64,000 bases of DNA, taken from NCBI RefSeq assembly GCF_003148845.1, contig NZ_QGHA01000005.1:366795-430794 (forward strand). The letters run 5' to 3'. The notes under the pieces are model-generated. The model was not told the origin of the DNA and made no database searches. It saw nothing but the letters and a program-made list of their open reading frames with translations. The position numbers were made by a program, and so were the translations under genes. Below are positions 1-8,847 of the stretch, one piece after another (the first letter of the stretch is position 1; every line of letters begins with the position of its first letter). The stretch is from Mucilaginibacter oryzae (GTDB taxonomy: Bacteria > Bacteroidota > Bacteroidia > Sphingobacteriales > Sphingobacteriaceae).

Positions 1-247
1 AATCAACAGTACCTTTCGCCGGCTTAGCAAATTTCACCAACAAGGTATTAGCTTCTATATTGATCATTGGCTGGGCGTTGTCCATTAGCACTTGTTTCTC
101 TTTATCGTAATCGGTATTAAAGGCAAGCCCTTTTTCGTAATAATGCGAGTCCACATCGTCGGGCTGTCTGAACATGGCTACCCCCATGGCTATTATGTAA
201 CACATAAACGCCATCATTCCTATTACTATTCCTTTTCCCCAGTGCAT
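1..247 (-). CDS. ccoH: FixH/CcoH family protein, partial (3' end beyond window)
   Basis: The reading frame starts MHWGKGIVIGMMAFMCYII and runs off the left edge of the window, leaving 82 residues. A single N-terminal membrane helix (about residues 5-25) is followed by a periplasmic segment with the RQPDDVDSHYYEKG pattern typical of FixH. FixH/CcoH proteins help assemble or stabilise cbb3 oxidase at the inner membrane. The gene follows ccoP on the same strand, but a strong hairpin lies between them, so it may have its own promoter. The family call rests on the helix, the DSHYYEKG motif and the context. Confidence 0.8.
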   Translation of the reverse strand, partial: MHWGKGIVIGMMAFMCYIIAMGVAMFRQPDDVDSHYYEKGLAFNTDYDKEKQVLMDNAQPMINIEANTLLVKFAKPAKGTVD

Positions 248-423
248 ATACTAATTATTAATTGCTGTTATAAAATTTGCATTCACCTTTTGAAGTGTCT
301 TAACCAGTATCTTTTAACAGATGAATCATCCCCCATTCGTAGTTATGGTTACCGTTAAAACAACCTGCTGTATGGTAAAACTTTTACCTGCTGTTCAACA
401 ACCATCGCCATACAGAACGGAAA

Positions 424-462
424 AATGGCGGCGCGAAGAGTATTTAAACCCGCGCCGCCATT
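424..462 (-). terminator. Probable rho-independent terminator after ccoP
   Basis: Two perfectly complementary 12-base arms (424-435 and 451-462, AATGGCGGCGCG and its complement) enclose a 15-nt loop. On the minus strand the stem is followed by a run of T. It sits about 70 nt past the ccoP stop and separates ccoP from ccoH. The rest of 248-533 shows nothing else recognisable. Confidence 0.7.
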
Positions 463-533
463 GATAAACCATCCCTGACGTACCGGCAACGCATCGCTAT
501 AACCGCCGGTAAATCATTCCTGTTATTATGTTA

Positions 534-1436
534 TTATGCTTTTGTTTTACCTTTTACGGTGTCATCATCTGTTTCCTTTTCGCCCTGCGGTTCTTTAGGG
601 TTGGCCGGGTTGCTGCCGTGCAGTGATTTGACATAGTTAGCCACATCAGAAATTTGCTTTGGCGACAGCTGTTTTTCCCAGGTTGGCATTCCCTTGGCTT
701 GTACACCATATTTAATGGTTTTAAACACATCGCTTATTTTACCGCCGTGCAGCCAGTAATCATCTGTAAGGTTAGGGCCAACAACGCCTTGGGCGTGATC
801 GCCATGGCAGGGTACGCAGCTTTGTTTAAAAATGGCCTGCCCTGAGGCCAGCACAGCCGGATCAGTAACCAGTTTCACGGTATTTTCGTCAACCCGGTTG
901 GCAGCTTTGCTCAGGTATTCTTTTTTTGCAATGTCGGCCTGGGCCATTTCGGTTTTGTACTCATCATACTGCAGCTGCCCTATACCCAACACGTGATAGA
1001 TAAGGATGTAACCTACCGCGAAAATGATGGTAATGTAAAACAGGTACATAAACCAGCCCGGAATAGGATTATCCAACTCCTGGATGCCATCATAATCGTG
1101 CTCAATGATCAGGTCTTTCTCTTCAGACAATGGTTTTAACGACAGGATCTTGTTCCAAACCTCACCTTTGGCTTTTTTAGGCTTTTTGGCAGGTTTAAGT
1201 TCGGCAATAATCTGCTCCTCGGTGTAGCCCTGCGATTTTAGGGTAAGCCTTGTTAAGGCTTTGAGTGCGCGGAGCAGTACCAGCATGGATACTATAAACA
1301 ATACAAGCATCCCGATAATGGCCCCATAACCAATTTCATTCATCAACTTTGCCGGAATCAGGCCGTCATCTTCGGCTAATGCAGGCTGTACTGTTGCTAT
1401 CAATACAATTAAAATAAGCAGGCGGTAGTATTTCAT
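534..1436 (-). CDS. ccoP: cbb3-type cytochrome c oxidase subunit III (CcoP)
   Basis: A 300-residue membrane-anchored c-type cytochrome that passes electrons to the CcoN core. It has a signal-like first helix (1-21), a second helix near 36-55, a third near 128-148 after the NPIPGWFMYLF signature of CcoP, and one cytochrome c domain. The heme-binding CVPCH is at 207-211 and the probable axial methionine is M250 in GMPTW. Classical proteobacterial CcoP carries two heme c motifs; only one is present here. A charged, Lys/Glu-rich tail ends the protein. The start overlaps the end of ccoQ by four bases (ATGA), which implies coupled translation. Confidence 0.93.
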   Translation of the reverse strand: MKYYRLLILIVLIATVQPALAEDDGLIPAKLMNEIGYGAIIGMLVLFIVSMLVLLRALKALTRLTLKSQGYTEEQIIAELKPAKKPKKAKGEVWNKILSLKPLSEEKDLIIEHDYDGIQELDNPIPGWFMYLFYITIIFAVGYILIYHVLGIGQLQYDEYKTEMAQADIAKKEYLSKAANRVDENTVKLVTDPAVLASGQAIFKQSCVPCHGDHAQGVVGPNLTDDYWLHGGKISDVFKTIKYGVQAKGMPTWEKQLSPKQISDVANYVKSLHGSNPANPKEPQGEKETDDDTVKGKTKA

Positions 1437-1624
1437 AAATTGTAGGGGTTAAAGGTTTCAGCTTGGCTATCTTGCAATGGTAAATCGCGCATATGTTCAA
1501 CATGTTGCTTTCTGAGCCTGAACAGCAAAACAGCTACTACTAAAAAGAATACAAGGAAAATACCGAGCGAGAATAACAGGTACGCCTGGGCACCCGAAAC
1601 ATTTTCTGTAAATTGCTTAAACAT
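1433..1624 (-). CDS. ccoQ: cbb3 oxidase small subunit CcoQ/FixQ
   Basis: A 63-residue single-pass membrane protein with a hydrophobic helix at about 15-36 followed by basic RLRKQ. Size, topology and the position between ccoNO and ccoP match CcoQ, the small non-catalytic subunit that stabilises the oxidase. It begins 8 nt after the ccoNO stop and overlaps ccoP by four bases, so all three are one operon. Confidence 0.85.
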   Translation of the reverse strand: MFKQFTENVSGAQAYLLFSLGIFLVFFLVVAVLLFRLRKQHVEHMRDLPLQDSQAETFNPYNL

Positions 1625-1632
1625 TACTTTAA

Positions 1633-3759
1633 TTATTTGGCGGCGGTTTTACTGGCTTTAATATCAGTACCTAACCGTTGCAGGTAAGCGATAAGGGCTA
1701 CTATCTCTTTGTTGTTTTTAACCTTTATATGATCATTGTAAAGGTTAGCGGCTATTTCCTTTTCCTGCTTAACAAGATCAGCATTGGCTGTTTTTTCGTA
1801 ACCTTCAGGATAAGGTACGCCTAAGGTGCGCATTGCCTTTATTTTGGCGGCGGTGGTAGCCGTATCTAAATTTTGTTTTACCAACCAGTCATAATTAGGC
1901 ATGATACTTCCCGGCGACATCAGGCGAGGATCCATCAGGTGATTATAGTGCCAGGCGTTACCATACTTGCCACCTTCGCGGGCCAGATCAGGACCGGTAC
2001 GTTTTGACCCCCATAAAAACGGGTGGTCGTAAACAAATTCGCCGGCTTTACTATACTCCCCGTAACGTTCCGTTTCTGACCGGAAAGGCCTTACCGTTTG
2101 TGAGTGGCAGTTTGAACAACCTTCCCTGATATAAATATCACGGCCCTGTAATTCAAGCGGTGTATAGGGTTTCACGGCCGCTATGGTAGGGATATTTGAC
2201 GAAATGGTTAAAGTAGGCATCAACTCAAAAAACGTACCCACCAGTATCACCAGTAAAGCAGCTATCATCATTTGAATTGGTTTGCGCTCAAGCACCCGGT
2301 GCCATTTTTCTTCATGGTTAGCTTTGCTTAAAACGGGTAGCGGCATAGCTGCTGCGGGTTCGTTTGCAACAAGTTTACCCTTTAAAGCGGTGCGGCAAAG
2401 GTTATATGCCATTACAATAACCCCAAGCAGGTACAAGCCGCCGCCTACCGAACGCATTACGTGCATAGGTAAAATACGCATGGTAGTTTCTAAAAAGGCA
2501 GGATACTTCAGGATGCCCTCGGGAGTAAACTCTTTAAGCATCAAACCCTGGGTAAAACCGGCCCAGTACATCGGGATAGCATAAAAAAGGATACCCAGAG
2601 TACCAATCCAGAAGTGAAAGGATGCCAGTTTTTTTGAAAACAACTGTGTTTTATAAATACGCGGAATAAGCCAGTAAAGAATGGCGAAGGTTAAAAAACC
2701 GTTCCAGCCCAATGCGCCAACGTGTACGTGGGCAACTATCCAATCGGTAAAATGCCCTATAGCGTTTACTTGTTTTAACGATAACATGGGGCCTTCAAAG
2801 GTAGCCATACCATAGGCCGTTAAGCCTACCACCATAAACTTCAGGATCACGTCGTCGCGCACTTTATCCCAGGCGCCACGCAGGGTTAGCAAACCGTTGA
2901 TCATGCCACCCCAGCTTGGGGCAATAAGCATAATTGAAAACGCAACACCTAACGACTGTGCCCAACCCGGCAGCGTGGTGTACAGCAAATGGTGAGGGCC
3001 TGCCCATATATAGATAAAAATGAGCGCCCAGAAATGCAGGATACTTAATTTGTAGGAGTAGATAGGCCTGTTAGCCATTTTAGGCAAAAAGTAATACATC
3101 ATGCCCAGGTAAGGTGTGGTCAAAAAGAATGCCACCGCGTTGTGGCCATACCACCATTGTACCAGGGCATCCTGCACACCGGCATAAACCATATAGCTTT
3201 TAAATGCTGATACCGGCAGCTCGAACGAGTTTACGATGTGCAGTACCGCTATAGTTACAAAAGTGGCTATGTAAAACCAGATGGCTACATACAAATGCCG
3301 CTCGCGGCGTTTAATGATAGTACCAAACATATTGATACCAAATACCACCCATACAAGTGTAATGGCTATATCAATAGGCCATTCCAGTTCGGCGTATTCG
3401 TGCGAGGTGGTCAAACCTAAAGGCAACGTAATAACTGCCGAAAGGATGATCAGCTGCCACCCCCAAAAGTGGATTTTGCTGAGGGCATCGCTAAACATCC
3501 TTGCTTTTAAAAGGCGTTGTAAGGAATAGTAAACGCCCATAAAAATAGCGTTACCAACAAAGGCGAAAATTACCGCGTTGGTATGAAGCGGCCTGATGCG
3601 GCCAAATGTAGTGTACTGGTTGCCCATGTTCATCCCCGGGCTGTACAATTGGATTGCAACAATGAGACCTACGGTCATCCCAATAATTCCCCAGATTACC
3701 GTGGCGATGCCAAAATTCCGGACGATCTTATTGTCATAGTAAAAGTTTTCGGGCTGCAT
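1633..3759 (-). CDS. ccoN: Fused cbb3 oxidase subunits I and II (CcoN-CcoO)
   Basis: A 708-residue fusion of the catalytic heme-copper subunit CcoN and the monoheme cytochrome CcoO. The N-terminal part has about 12 membrane helices and conserved histidines in RPLHTN (H59), WWYGHNAV, GPHHLLY and VAHVHVGALGWN, as expected for heme b, heme b3 and CuB ligands. A linker near 480-500 and one further helix lead to the CcoO domain, with heme motif CSNCH at 548-552 and probable ligand M620 in GSIMPNY. The complex reduces O2 with high affinity and pumps protons. The fusion is common in Bacteroidota, whereas proteobacteria use two genes. It is the first gene of the ccoNO-Q-P unit. Confidence 0.95.
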   Translation of the reverse strand: MQPENFYYDNKIVRNFGIATVIWGIIGMTVGLIVAIQLYSPGMNMGNQYTTFGRIRPLHTNAVIFAFVGNAIFMGVYYSLQRLLKARMFSDALSKIHFWGWQLIILSAVITLPLGLTTSHEYAELEWPIDIAITLVWVVFGINMFGTIIKRRERHLYVAIWFYIATFVTIAVLHIVNSFELPVSAFKSYMVYAGVQDALVQWWYGHNAVAFFLTTPYLGMMYYFLPKMANRPIYSYKLSILHFWALIFIYIWAGPHHLLYTTLPGWAQSLGVAFSIMLIAPSWGGMINGLLTLRGAWDKVRDDVILKFMVVGLTAYGMATFEGPMLSLKQVNAIGHFTDWIVAHVHVGALGWNGFLTFAILYWLIPRIYKTQLFSKKLASFHFWIGTLGILFYAIPMYWAGFTQGLMLKEFTPEGILKYPAFLETTMRILPMHVMRSVGGGLYLLGVIVMAYNLCRTALKGKLVANEPAAAMPLPVLSKANHEEKWHRVLERKPIQMMIAALLVILVGTFFELMPTLTISSNIPTIAAVKPYTPLELQGRDIYIREGCSNCHSQTVRPFRSETERYGEYSKAGEFVYDHPFLWGSKRTGPDLAREGGKYGNAWHYNHLMDPRLMSPGSIMPNYDWLVKQNLDTATTAAKIKAMRTLGVPYPEGYEKTANADLVKQEKEIAANLYNDHIKVKNNKEIVALIAYLQRLGTDIKASKTAAK

Positions 3760-3833
3760 ATTAGTTAAGTATTTTGATGGTGTAAAAGTATTGCGCGCTT
3801 TTTGCCGGTAGAATGACCATTGTTTTAAGGAAT

Positions 3834-3849
3834 AATGACTTTAGTCATT
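3834..3849. promoter_or_regulatory. AATGA-N6-TCATT dyad upstream of ccoNO
   Basis: A 16-bp inverted repeat (arms AATGACT and AGTCATT, 2-bp centre) is centred about 82 bp before the ccoNO start codon. Its size and geometry resemble CRP/FNR-type operators, which commonly control cbb3 oxidase genes. The same AATGA-N6-TCATT pattern occurs about 80 bp before ccoI. It overlaps the ccoS stop codon. The link to an FNR-type regulator is inference. Confidence 0.5.
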
Positions 3850-4006
3850 TTTTATTTTCGTCCGAGGGCTCGTCGTCAAGCAGGATCCTTACCGACGGTG
3901 TGTACAGGTCTTCATTCTGCCCGTTACGTTGAGCCCAGAAAAAGGCGCCCAAAAAAACAAGTGCAAGCAGTATGCTGCACCCGATTAAAAAATAAATAAT
4001 GCTCAT
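3845..4006 (-). CDS. ccoS: cbb3 oxidase maturation protein CcoS
   Basis: A 53-residue single-pass protein starting MSIIYFLIGCSILLALVFLG, followed by FFWAQRNGQNEDLYTPSVRIL and an acidic tail. The helix plus a FWA..xGQxEDL/D-type segment is the CcoS signature. CcoS is needed to insert cofactors into cbb3 oxidase. The start codon overlaps the ccoI stop in an ATGA arrangement. The stop codon lies inside the putative operator of ccoNO. Confidence 0.85.
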   Translation of the reverse strand: MSIIYFLIGCSILLALVFLGAFFWAQRNGQNEDLYTPSVRILLDDEPSDENKK

Positions 4007-6387
4007 CGTAATTTTCTTTTTTTGGCAGCAAGGTGTGCCGCTATGCTGGTAAACGAAATAATGGTTGCCGTACTTAAAGGCATAAGTATAGCCGCTAAAA
4101 GCGGCGACAGGTTACCGGTTACGGCGTAACTTAATCCAAAAAGGTTATAACAAAGTGAAATACAAAACGAAATGTAAATGATAGTAATGCTATCCCTGGA
4201 GAATTTAAGAAAAACAGGGAGTAACTTAAGCGACCGGCCATCCAAAATAGCATCGCTGCCCGGCGAAAAGTTATTTACATTATCGGTAATGGCGATCCCC
4301 AAATCGCTTTGTTTTAACGCGCCCGAATCATTGAGCCCATCGCCTATCATCATTACCTTTTTGCCCGCGAGCTGCAAAGACTTTACAAAATCAAGCTTTT
4401 GCTGCGGCGATCTGTTAAAGAGCATATAACCGTCGTCCTTAAAGTAAGGGCGTAGCGCTTCCCGTTCGTGGTCCTGGTCGCCCGATAGCAGATAAAGTTT
4501 GTAATCAGTACCCAATTTTGTGATAGCTTCAAGTCCGTCGCGATATTTATTTGTAAAGCCGAAATACCCGGCATACGTTTCGTCAATCATCACGTGAACT
4601 TCTGTCGCTGCAGCGATGTTGGCCCCCCCTGTTAAAAACGATTGGCTCCCAACCTTAACAAGATGACCATCCACCGTGGCGCAGATCCCTTTACCGGCCA
4701 GTTCCAGGTAATCGGTAACCGGAAGCTGTTTTGAACTATGCAGGTAATTGCAGATCTGAACGCTTAGCGGATGGGCCGAATTACGACAGATGCTGTACAC
4801 CAGTTGTTGCTGGTAATTATCTAACAGCGCCTTTTTACTGATCCCGTTTTCGCCACCTACGGTAATTGTACCCGTTTTATCTAAAACAATGGTATCAATA
4901 GCGGCCATTTGCTCAACAACCGCGGCATTTTTAAGGTAAAAGAAATTACGGTCAAAAACACCCAGCGCGGCCGACATCGTAAACGGTGTGCTTAGCGCCA
5001 GCGCGCAGGGACAGGCCACAATAAGTACCGCTGTAAATGCCGAAAACGCAAGATAAACATCGCCCGGCAGCCAAAACAACAACGAACCAAAGGCAATAAC
5101 GAGTAAAACAATGGTAAAATACCTGCTTACTTTTTGGTTAAAAGTTTGCATTCGGTTATCCTGGACCCGGGTAAAGGCCTCGTTGTTCCATAACCTGGTT
5201 AAATAGCTTTGCGATACCGGTTTGATCACCTCAAGTTCAATGGCCTCGCCGGTTTGCCTGCCGCCCGCGTAAACCACCTCGCCCCATACCTTTTTTACCG
5301 GAACCGATTCGCCGGTAACAAAGCTAAAATCTATACGGGCATCGCCCTTTAACAATATCGCGTCGGCCGGAATAATTTCGTTGTTGCGGATCCGGATACG
5401 TTGGCCTACATTTAATTCTGATAAGGGCAGCGGCTTTTCAACGCCGTTTTCAATAGCCTGTACAGCGACCGGAAAAAACGAACGGTAGTCGCGCTCGAAA
5501 GAGATATGATAATAGGTTTTTTGCTGAACAAACTTACCTACCAACAAGAAGAACACCAACCCGCAAAGCGTATCGGCAAAGCCTGCACCGCTGTGAGTAA
5601 ACACCTCGGCAAGCGTACGTAAAAACAACACAGCGATACCCAGGGCCAACGGAAAATCGATATTCAGCACCCTGTTACGCAGATTTTTATATGCCGACAT
5701 AAAATATTCACGACCGCTGTAAAACACTACCGGTAACGAGAACATCACATTAACCCAGCCAAAAAAATGCCTGAAGGTTTGCTCATAGGCCGATAAACCC
5801 AGGTACTCCGGAAAGCTAAGCAGCATTACATTGCCGAAACAAAACCCGGCTACGGCTATCTTTTTTACCAGGTTATCGCCTTTGCCGGTTTGCTGCTTTT
5901 TAATTACATCCTGCAGGTTGATGAGCGGTTCGTAACCTATATCAGTCAAAAGCTCAACAACCTGCCTTAAGCCTATTTCCCTGTTATTAAAACGGATGTT
6001 TACCTGTTTTTTCAGAAAATCTATACGGCTGTAATAAATAGCCGGGTTAAACCTGTTTAACTTTTCAAGCAGCCAAATACAAGAGCTGCAATGGATATAC
6101 GGGATGTACAGGGTTACGATGGTGATGGTATCATCTGTAAAATCAACCAGATCGTTTATTATAGAAGGATCGTCAAGATATTCAAACCTCTTTTCTGTAC
6201 TTTTAAGTGTAGCTCCGGGGTGCGCGTTATAACTGTAATAGTTACATAAGCCACTGTTAGCCAGCACCTGGTAAACGCCCTTGCAGCCCACGCAGCAAAA
6301 ATCTTTATTATCCAATACATAATGATCCTTTTCGCAATCGTTGCCGCAATGGTAACAGGTAGTTGGTGCAGAAATATTTACAGCCAT
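4003..6387 (-). CDS. ccoI: Cu(I)-translocating P-type ATPase CcoI/FixI
   Basis: A 794-residue P1B ATPase that exports copper needed for cbb3 oxidase assembly. In order: a Cys-rich N-terminal zinc-ribbon-like segment (C11, C14, C18, C32, C33, C36), a degenerate HMA domain with CSSC (100-103), about six membrane helices, TGE (358-360), the transmembrane CPC metal site (459-461), the phosphorylation motif DKTGT (D503), and the GDGLNDS hinge near the C-terminus followed by two helices. The Cys-rich head is typical of CcoI as opposed to other copper ATPases. ccoS follows with an ATGA overlap. Confidence 0.93.
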   Translation of the reverse strand: MAVNISAPTTCYHCGNDCEKDHYVLDNKDFCCVGCKGVYQVLANSGLCNYYSYNAHPGATLKSTEKRFEYLDDPSIINDLVDFTDDTITIVTLYIPYIHCSSCIWLLEKLNRFNPAIYYSRIDFLKKQVNIRFNNREIGLRQVVELLTDIGYEPLINLQDVIKKQQTGKGDNLVKKIAVAGFCFGNVMLLSFPEYLGLSAYEQTFRHFFGWVNVMFSLPVVFYSGREYFMSAYKNLRNRVLNIDFPLALGIAVLFLRTLAEVFTHSGAGFADTLCGLVFFLLVGKFVQQKTYYHISFERDYRSFFPVAVQAIENGVEKPLPLSELNVGQRIRIRNNEIIPADAILLKGDARIDFSFVTGESVPVKKVWGEVVYAGGRQTGEAIELEVIKPVSQSYLTRLWNNEAFTRVQDNRMQTFNQKVSRYFTIVLLVIAFGSLLFWLPGDVYLAFSAFTAVLIVACPCALALSTPFTMSAALGVFDRNFFYLKNAAVVEQMAAIDTIVLDKTGTITVGGENGISKKALLDNYQQQLVYSICRNSAHPLSVQICNYLHSSKQLPVTDYLELAGKGICATVDGHLVKVGSQSFLTGGANIAAATEVHVMIDETYAGYFGFTNKYRDGLEAITKLGTDYKLYLLSGDQDHEREALRPYFKDDGYMLFNRSPQQKLDFVKSLQLAGKKVMMIGDGLNDSGALKQSDLGIAITDNVNNFSPGSDAILDGRSLKLLPVFLKFSRDSITIIYISFCISLCYNLFGLSYAVTGNLSPLLAAILMPLSTATIISFTSIAAHLAAKKRKLR

Positions 6388-6447
6388 TATTGATCTATTT
6401 ATGAAACCAAAAATGACTTTAATCCGCCATCCGGAAAATGACGGTTA

Positions 6448-6487
6448 TTTGCATAAAAAAATGACGAATATCATTTTTTTATGCAAA
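6448..6487. promoter_or_regulatory. 40-bp palindrome with AATGA-N6-TCATT core upstream of ccoI
   Basis: Perfect 17-base arms (6448-6464 and 6471-6487, TTTGCATAAAAAAATGA and its complement) enclose 6 bp. The inner part gives AATGA-CGAATA-TCATT, the same pattern as the dyad before ccoNO, centred about 80 bp before the ccoI start. Two further AATGAC half-sites lie between it and the gene. It could be an operator, or a terminator facing the AraC gene's side; the matched position favours an operator. Confidence 0.5.
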
Positions 6488-6577
6488 TGGCTGTAAAGGC
6501 ATATCTCACCGCTTTATAATCACATTAACCGGCGAATAAACATTTTAAAATGTCAGCGAACAGTTACTGTCCCAGAC

Positions 6578-7504
6578 TCAGTTGAACGACTGCCTGAAGG
6601 CTAACGGGGATAAGCTGGTTTTCGTTTTAAACAGTTTACTGAAGGATTGCAAATGTTCAAAGCCAAGTTCATAAGCTATCTCGCTCACGCTTAGGTTGGT
6701 GGTGGAAAGTTTTTCCTTGGCCAGTTCAATTAGCTGATGATGCAGGTGCTGCTGCATATTTTGACCGGTCAGCGTTTTAAGCAGGCTGCTCAGGTAACCC
6801 GGGGAAATGTTCAATATTTCGGCGATCTGCGTTACGCTGGGCAAGCCCTGCTTTGCCAACGCGCCGCTGCTGAAATAACCGCTCAGGTAATTCTCCAGGC
6901 GCGTAAGCAGTTCATGACCGGATTTCTTACGGGTGATAAATTGCCGCTGGTAAAACCGTTCCGAATAGGTGAGTAACAACTCCAACTGCGCGATGATCAC
7001 GCTTTGGCTAAAACGATCGATTACCGTGTTATATTCCTGTTCAATCTGAGTCACGATAGCGGTCAGCATCACTTCCTCCTTTTCTGAAAGATACAGCGCT
7101 TCATTCACGGAGTAACTAAAAAACTCATACTGCTTGATATTTTTGGCAAGCGGCGTACCCCAAAGAAAATCAGGGTGAACCAGAATCATCCAGCCCTCCG
7201 GCTTTTTCAAGTCGGCCGTATGCTCCATGCTTTCCACGCCAAATAACTGACCGGGTGAAATAAAGAATAGCACCCCGTCATCATAATCGCTGCTCTGCCG
7301 GCCATATCTAAATTTGAATTGGTGCATTTTCTTCATCGAGATCCAGTAAAAGTCGCTAACAAGGCTATACGGAACCTCGGCAATGAGCAGCCTAATATTT
7401 TCCATATGGACCACGCTGATCAGCGGATGCGCAGGTTTTGGCAAACCAGCGGCCTTATGATAGTCGCTGATGGTACTGAAACGGAAAAGCTTTAAACTGC
7501 TCAT
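6578..7504 (-). CDS. AraC-family transcriptional regulator
   Basis: A 308-residue protein with an N-terminal sensor region and two C-terminal helix-turn-helix units (about 205-305), containing the family pattern LSVSEIAYELGFEHLQSFSKLFK. AraC proteins normally activate nearby operons in response to a small ligand. It starts 18 nt after the stop of the upstream NAD(P)-binding oxidoreductase, so the two are probably co-transcribed. The ligand is unknown. Confidence 0.9.
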   Translation of the reverse strand: MSSLKLFRFSTISDYHKAAGLPKPAHPLISVVHMENIRLLIAEVPYSLVSDFYWISMKKMHQFKFRYGRQSSDYDDGVLFFISPGQLFGVESMEHTADLKKPEGWMILVHPDFLWGTPLAKNIKQYEFFSYSVNEALYLSEKEEVMLTAIVTQIEQEYNTVIDRFSQSVIIAQLELLLTYSERFYQRQFITRKKSGHELLTRLENYLSGYFSSGALAKQGLPSVTQIAEILNISPGYLSSLLKTLTGQNMQQHLHHQLIELAKEKLSTTNLSVSEIAYELGFEHLQSFSKLFKTKTSLSPLAFRQSFN

Positions 7505-7522
7505 AGCACAAGGTACTTGTTT

Positions 7523-8419
7523 TTAGTGAGATTGAGTGTAAACGCCGTTTTCAATATCCGTTAACAACAAAGGATGCGAAGGGTGCCAGTTCAGATGTTC
7601 CTGTGTCCACTCGCTGGATACCGGACAATCGATCGCCGCCATCTGGGCAAACCAGCCGAAATGCCCGGCTGCTTCTTCAGCGCTGATGGATTTGACCGGC
7701 AGGTTCAGTTGTTTACCAATGGCCTCCGCAATGCTTTTAACAAAGATGCTTTCCTCGGTATTGGCATGGAAACATGCACCGGGGGTAGCTTGCTCTAAAG
7801 CCAGACGATACAACAACGCTGCATCTAACCGGTGCCCCGCGTTCCAGCGGTTCCGGCCATCGCCGATGTAGGCAGAAAATCCTTTTTCGCGCGCCAGGTT
7901 CACCAAAATAGGAATAAAGCCGTGTTTATCATCTTGGCCATGTACCGATGGCGGCAAACGCACAATAGCAGCACGAACACCCGCGGCTACAGCCGCCGCT
8001 GCCGCGCGCTCCGAAGCACGGGGCCAGGCGGGATTAAATGGCGACGGCATGTCCTCTGTAGCTACTTTCCCCGGGGTCACCAGTGCTGTGCCCGAGGTCA
8101 CGATCAGCGGACGATCAGAACCGGCCAGTACACCGGCTATCGTTTCTATGGCCAGCTCATCTACCGCGCAAACTTCGGCAAAGCGGGTAAAATCGTGAAT
8201 AAAGCCGCAGTGGATCACCCCGTCACTTTGTGCCGTACCTCTACGCAGGCTATCCAGGTCTTCCAGGTCGCCATAATGAACCTCGGCGCCCGCCGCTTTT
8301 AATTTGGCAGCCGATGCTTCCGAACGTGCCAGGCCAGATACCTGGTGCCCGGCTTTTAATAATTCCTGCACAACAGCAGCACCTACGAAGCCCGAGGCTC
8401 CGGTAACAAATACTTTCAT
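7523..8419 (-). CDS. NAD(P)-binding SDR-family oxidoreductase (extended/atypical)
   Basis: The protein begins MKVFVTGASGFVGAAVVQEL, with the TGxxGFxG dinucleotide motif at the extreme N-terminus and a Rossmann fold over about 200 residues. It belongs to the epimerase-like branch of the short-chain dehydrogenases. The substrate cannot be read from the sequence. The reading frame extends eight codons further upstream, but the ATG at 8419 puts the Rossmann strand at the expected position and is preferred. The AraC regulator gene follows 18 nt downstream. Active-site details are not clear, so no reaction is assigned. Confidence 0.85.
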   Translation of the reverse strand: MKVFVTGASGFVGAAVVQELLKAGHQVSGLARSEASAAKLKAAGAEVHYGDLEDLDSLRRGTAQSDGVIHCGFIHDFTRFAEVCAVDELAIETIAGVLAGSDRPLIVTSGTALVTPGKVATEDMPSPFNPAWPRASERAAAAAVAAGVRAAIVRLPPSVHGQDDKHGFIPILVNLAREKGFSAYIGDGRNRWNAGHRLDAALLYRLALEQATPGACFHANTEESIFVKSIAEAIGKQLNLPVKSISAEEAAGHFGWFAQMAAIDCPVSSEWTQEHLNWHPSHPLLLTDIENGVYTQSH

Positions 8420-8504
8420 AATAGTTTCTTTATGTTGATACAAAGAACCGCGGTTGAGGGCAGAAACACTTATCCGAATCCGTGTTTGGTTTAGCCGAAA
8501 TCAT

Positions 8505-8625
8505 CTTTTTTCTAATTGCGATGCCGAAACCTATTCCGATATCACTACCTATAACAACGGCAACTTTGTTTTTAACTTCATTCTTCGTCTTATCTAACAA
8601 ACCAACATTTTCGCATTCCTTATTA
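8505..8625 (-). pseudogene. Possible remnant of a short-chain dehydrogenase gene
   Basis: On the minus strand, outside any gene, the sequence reads VKNKVAVVIGSDIGIGFGI, very close to the N-terminal nucleotide-binding motif of classical SDRs (KVAVVTGxxxGIGxxIA). The frame then continues into unrelated codons, and no catalytic YxxxK follows. It is best read as the residue of an SDR gene lost by deletion. Confidence is low because only about 20 residues match. Confidence 0.3.
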
Positions 8626-8755
8626 AAAATAGATATTTATCTATAAGTCAGATTTTTAAATACCAATAAAAAGAGTTTTAGCGGCTAATATATATCCTTT
8701 AAAACTGCGCCTTGACAAGATAACAAGCAGTTTCTGTTCTGTTAAGATTAAAAAA

Positions 8756-8815
8756 TGGCGGGCCCGAAACAGGATCCTTTACTTTAGTTAAAGGATTATC
8801 ATCTCAAACCCGCCA
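8756..8815 (-). terminator. Structured terminator after the SDR gene
   Basis: An outer stem (8756-8762 with 8809-8815, TGGCGGG and complement) encloses an inner stem (8774-8781 with 8789-8796, ATCCTTTA and complement). On the minus strand the outer stem runs into a stretch of T. It lies just beyond the SDR stop codon. Together with the SDR remnant this accounts for the 8420-8847 gap. Confidence 0.6.
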
Positions 8816-8847
8816 CCTGGCTGCGTTCTTTAATTTATTAACGTTGG

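Noticed and set aside
7832..8302. 156-residue plus-strand frame opposite the SDR gene
   Set aside because: No start context or recognisable domain, and the opposite strand encodes a clear Rossmann protein.
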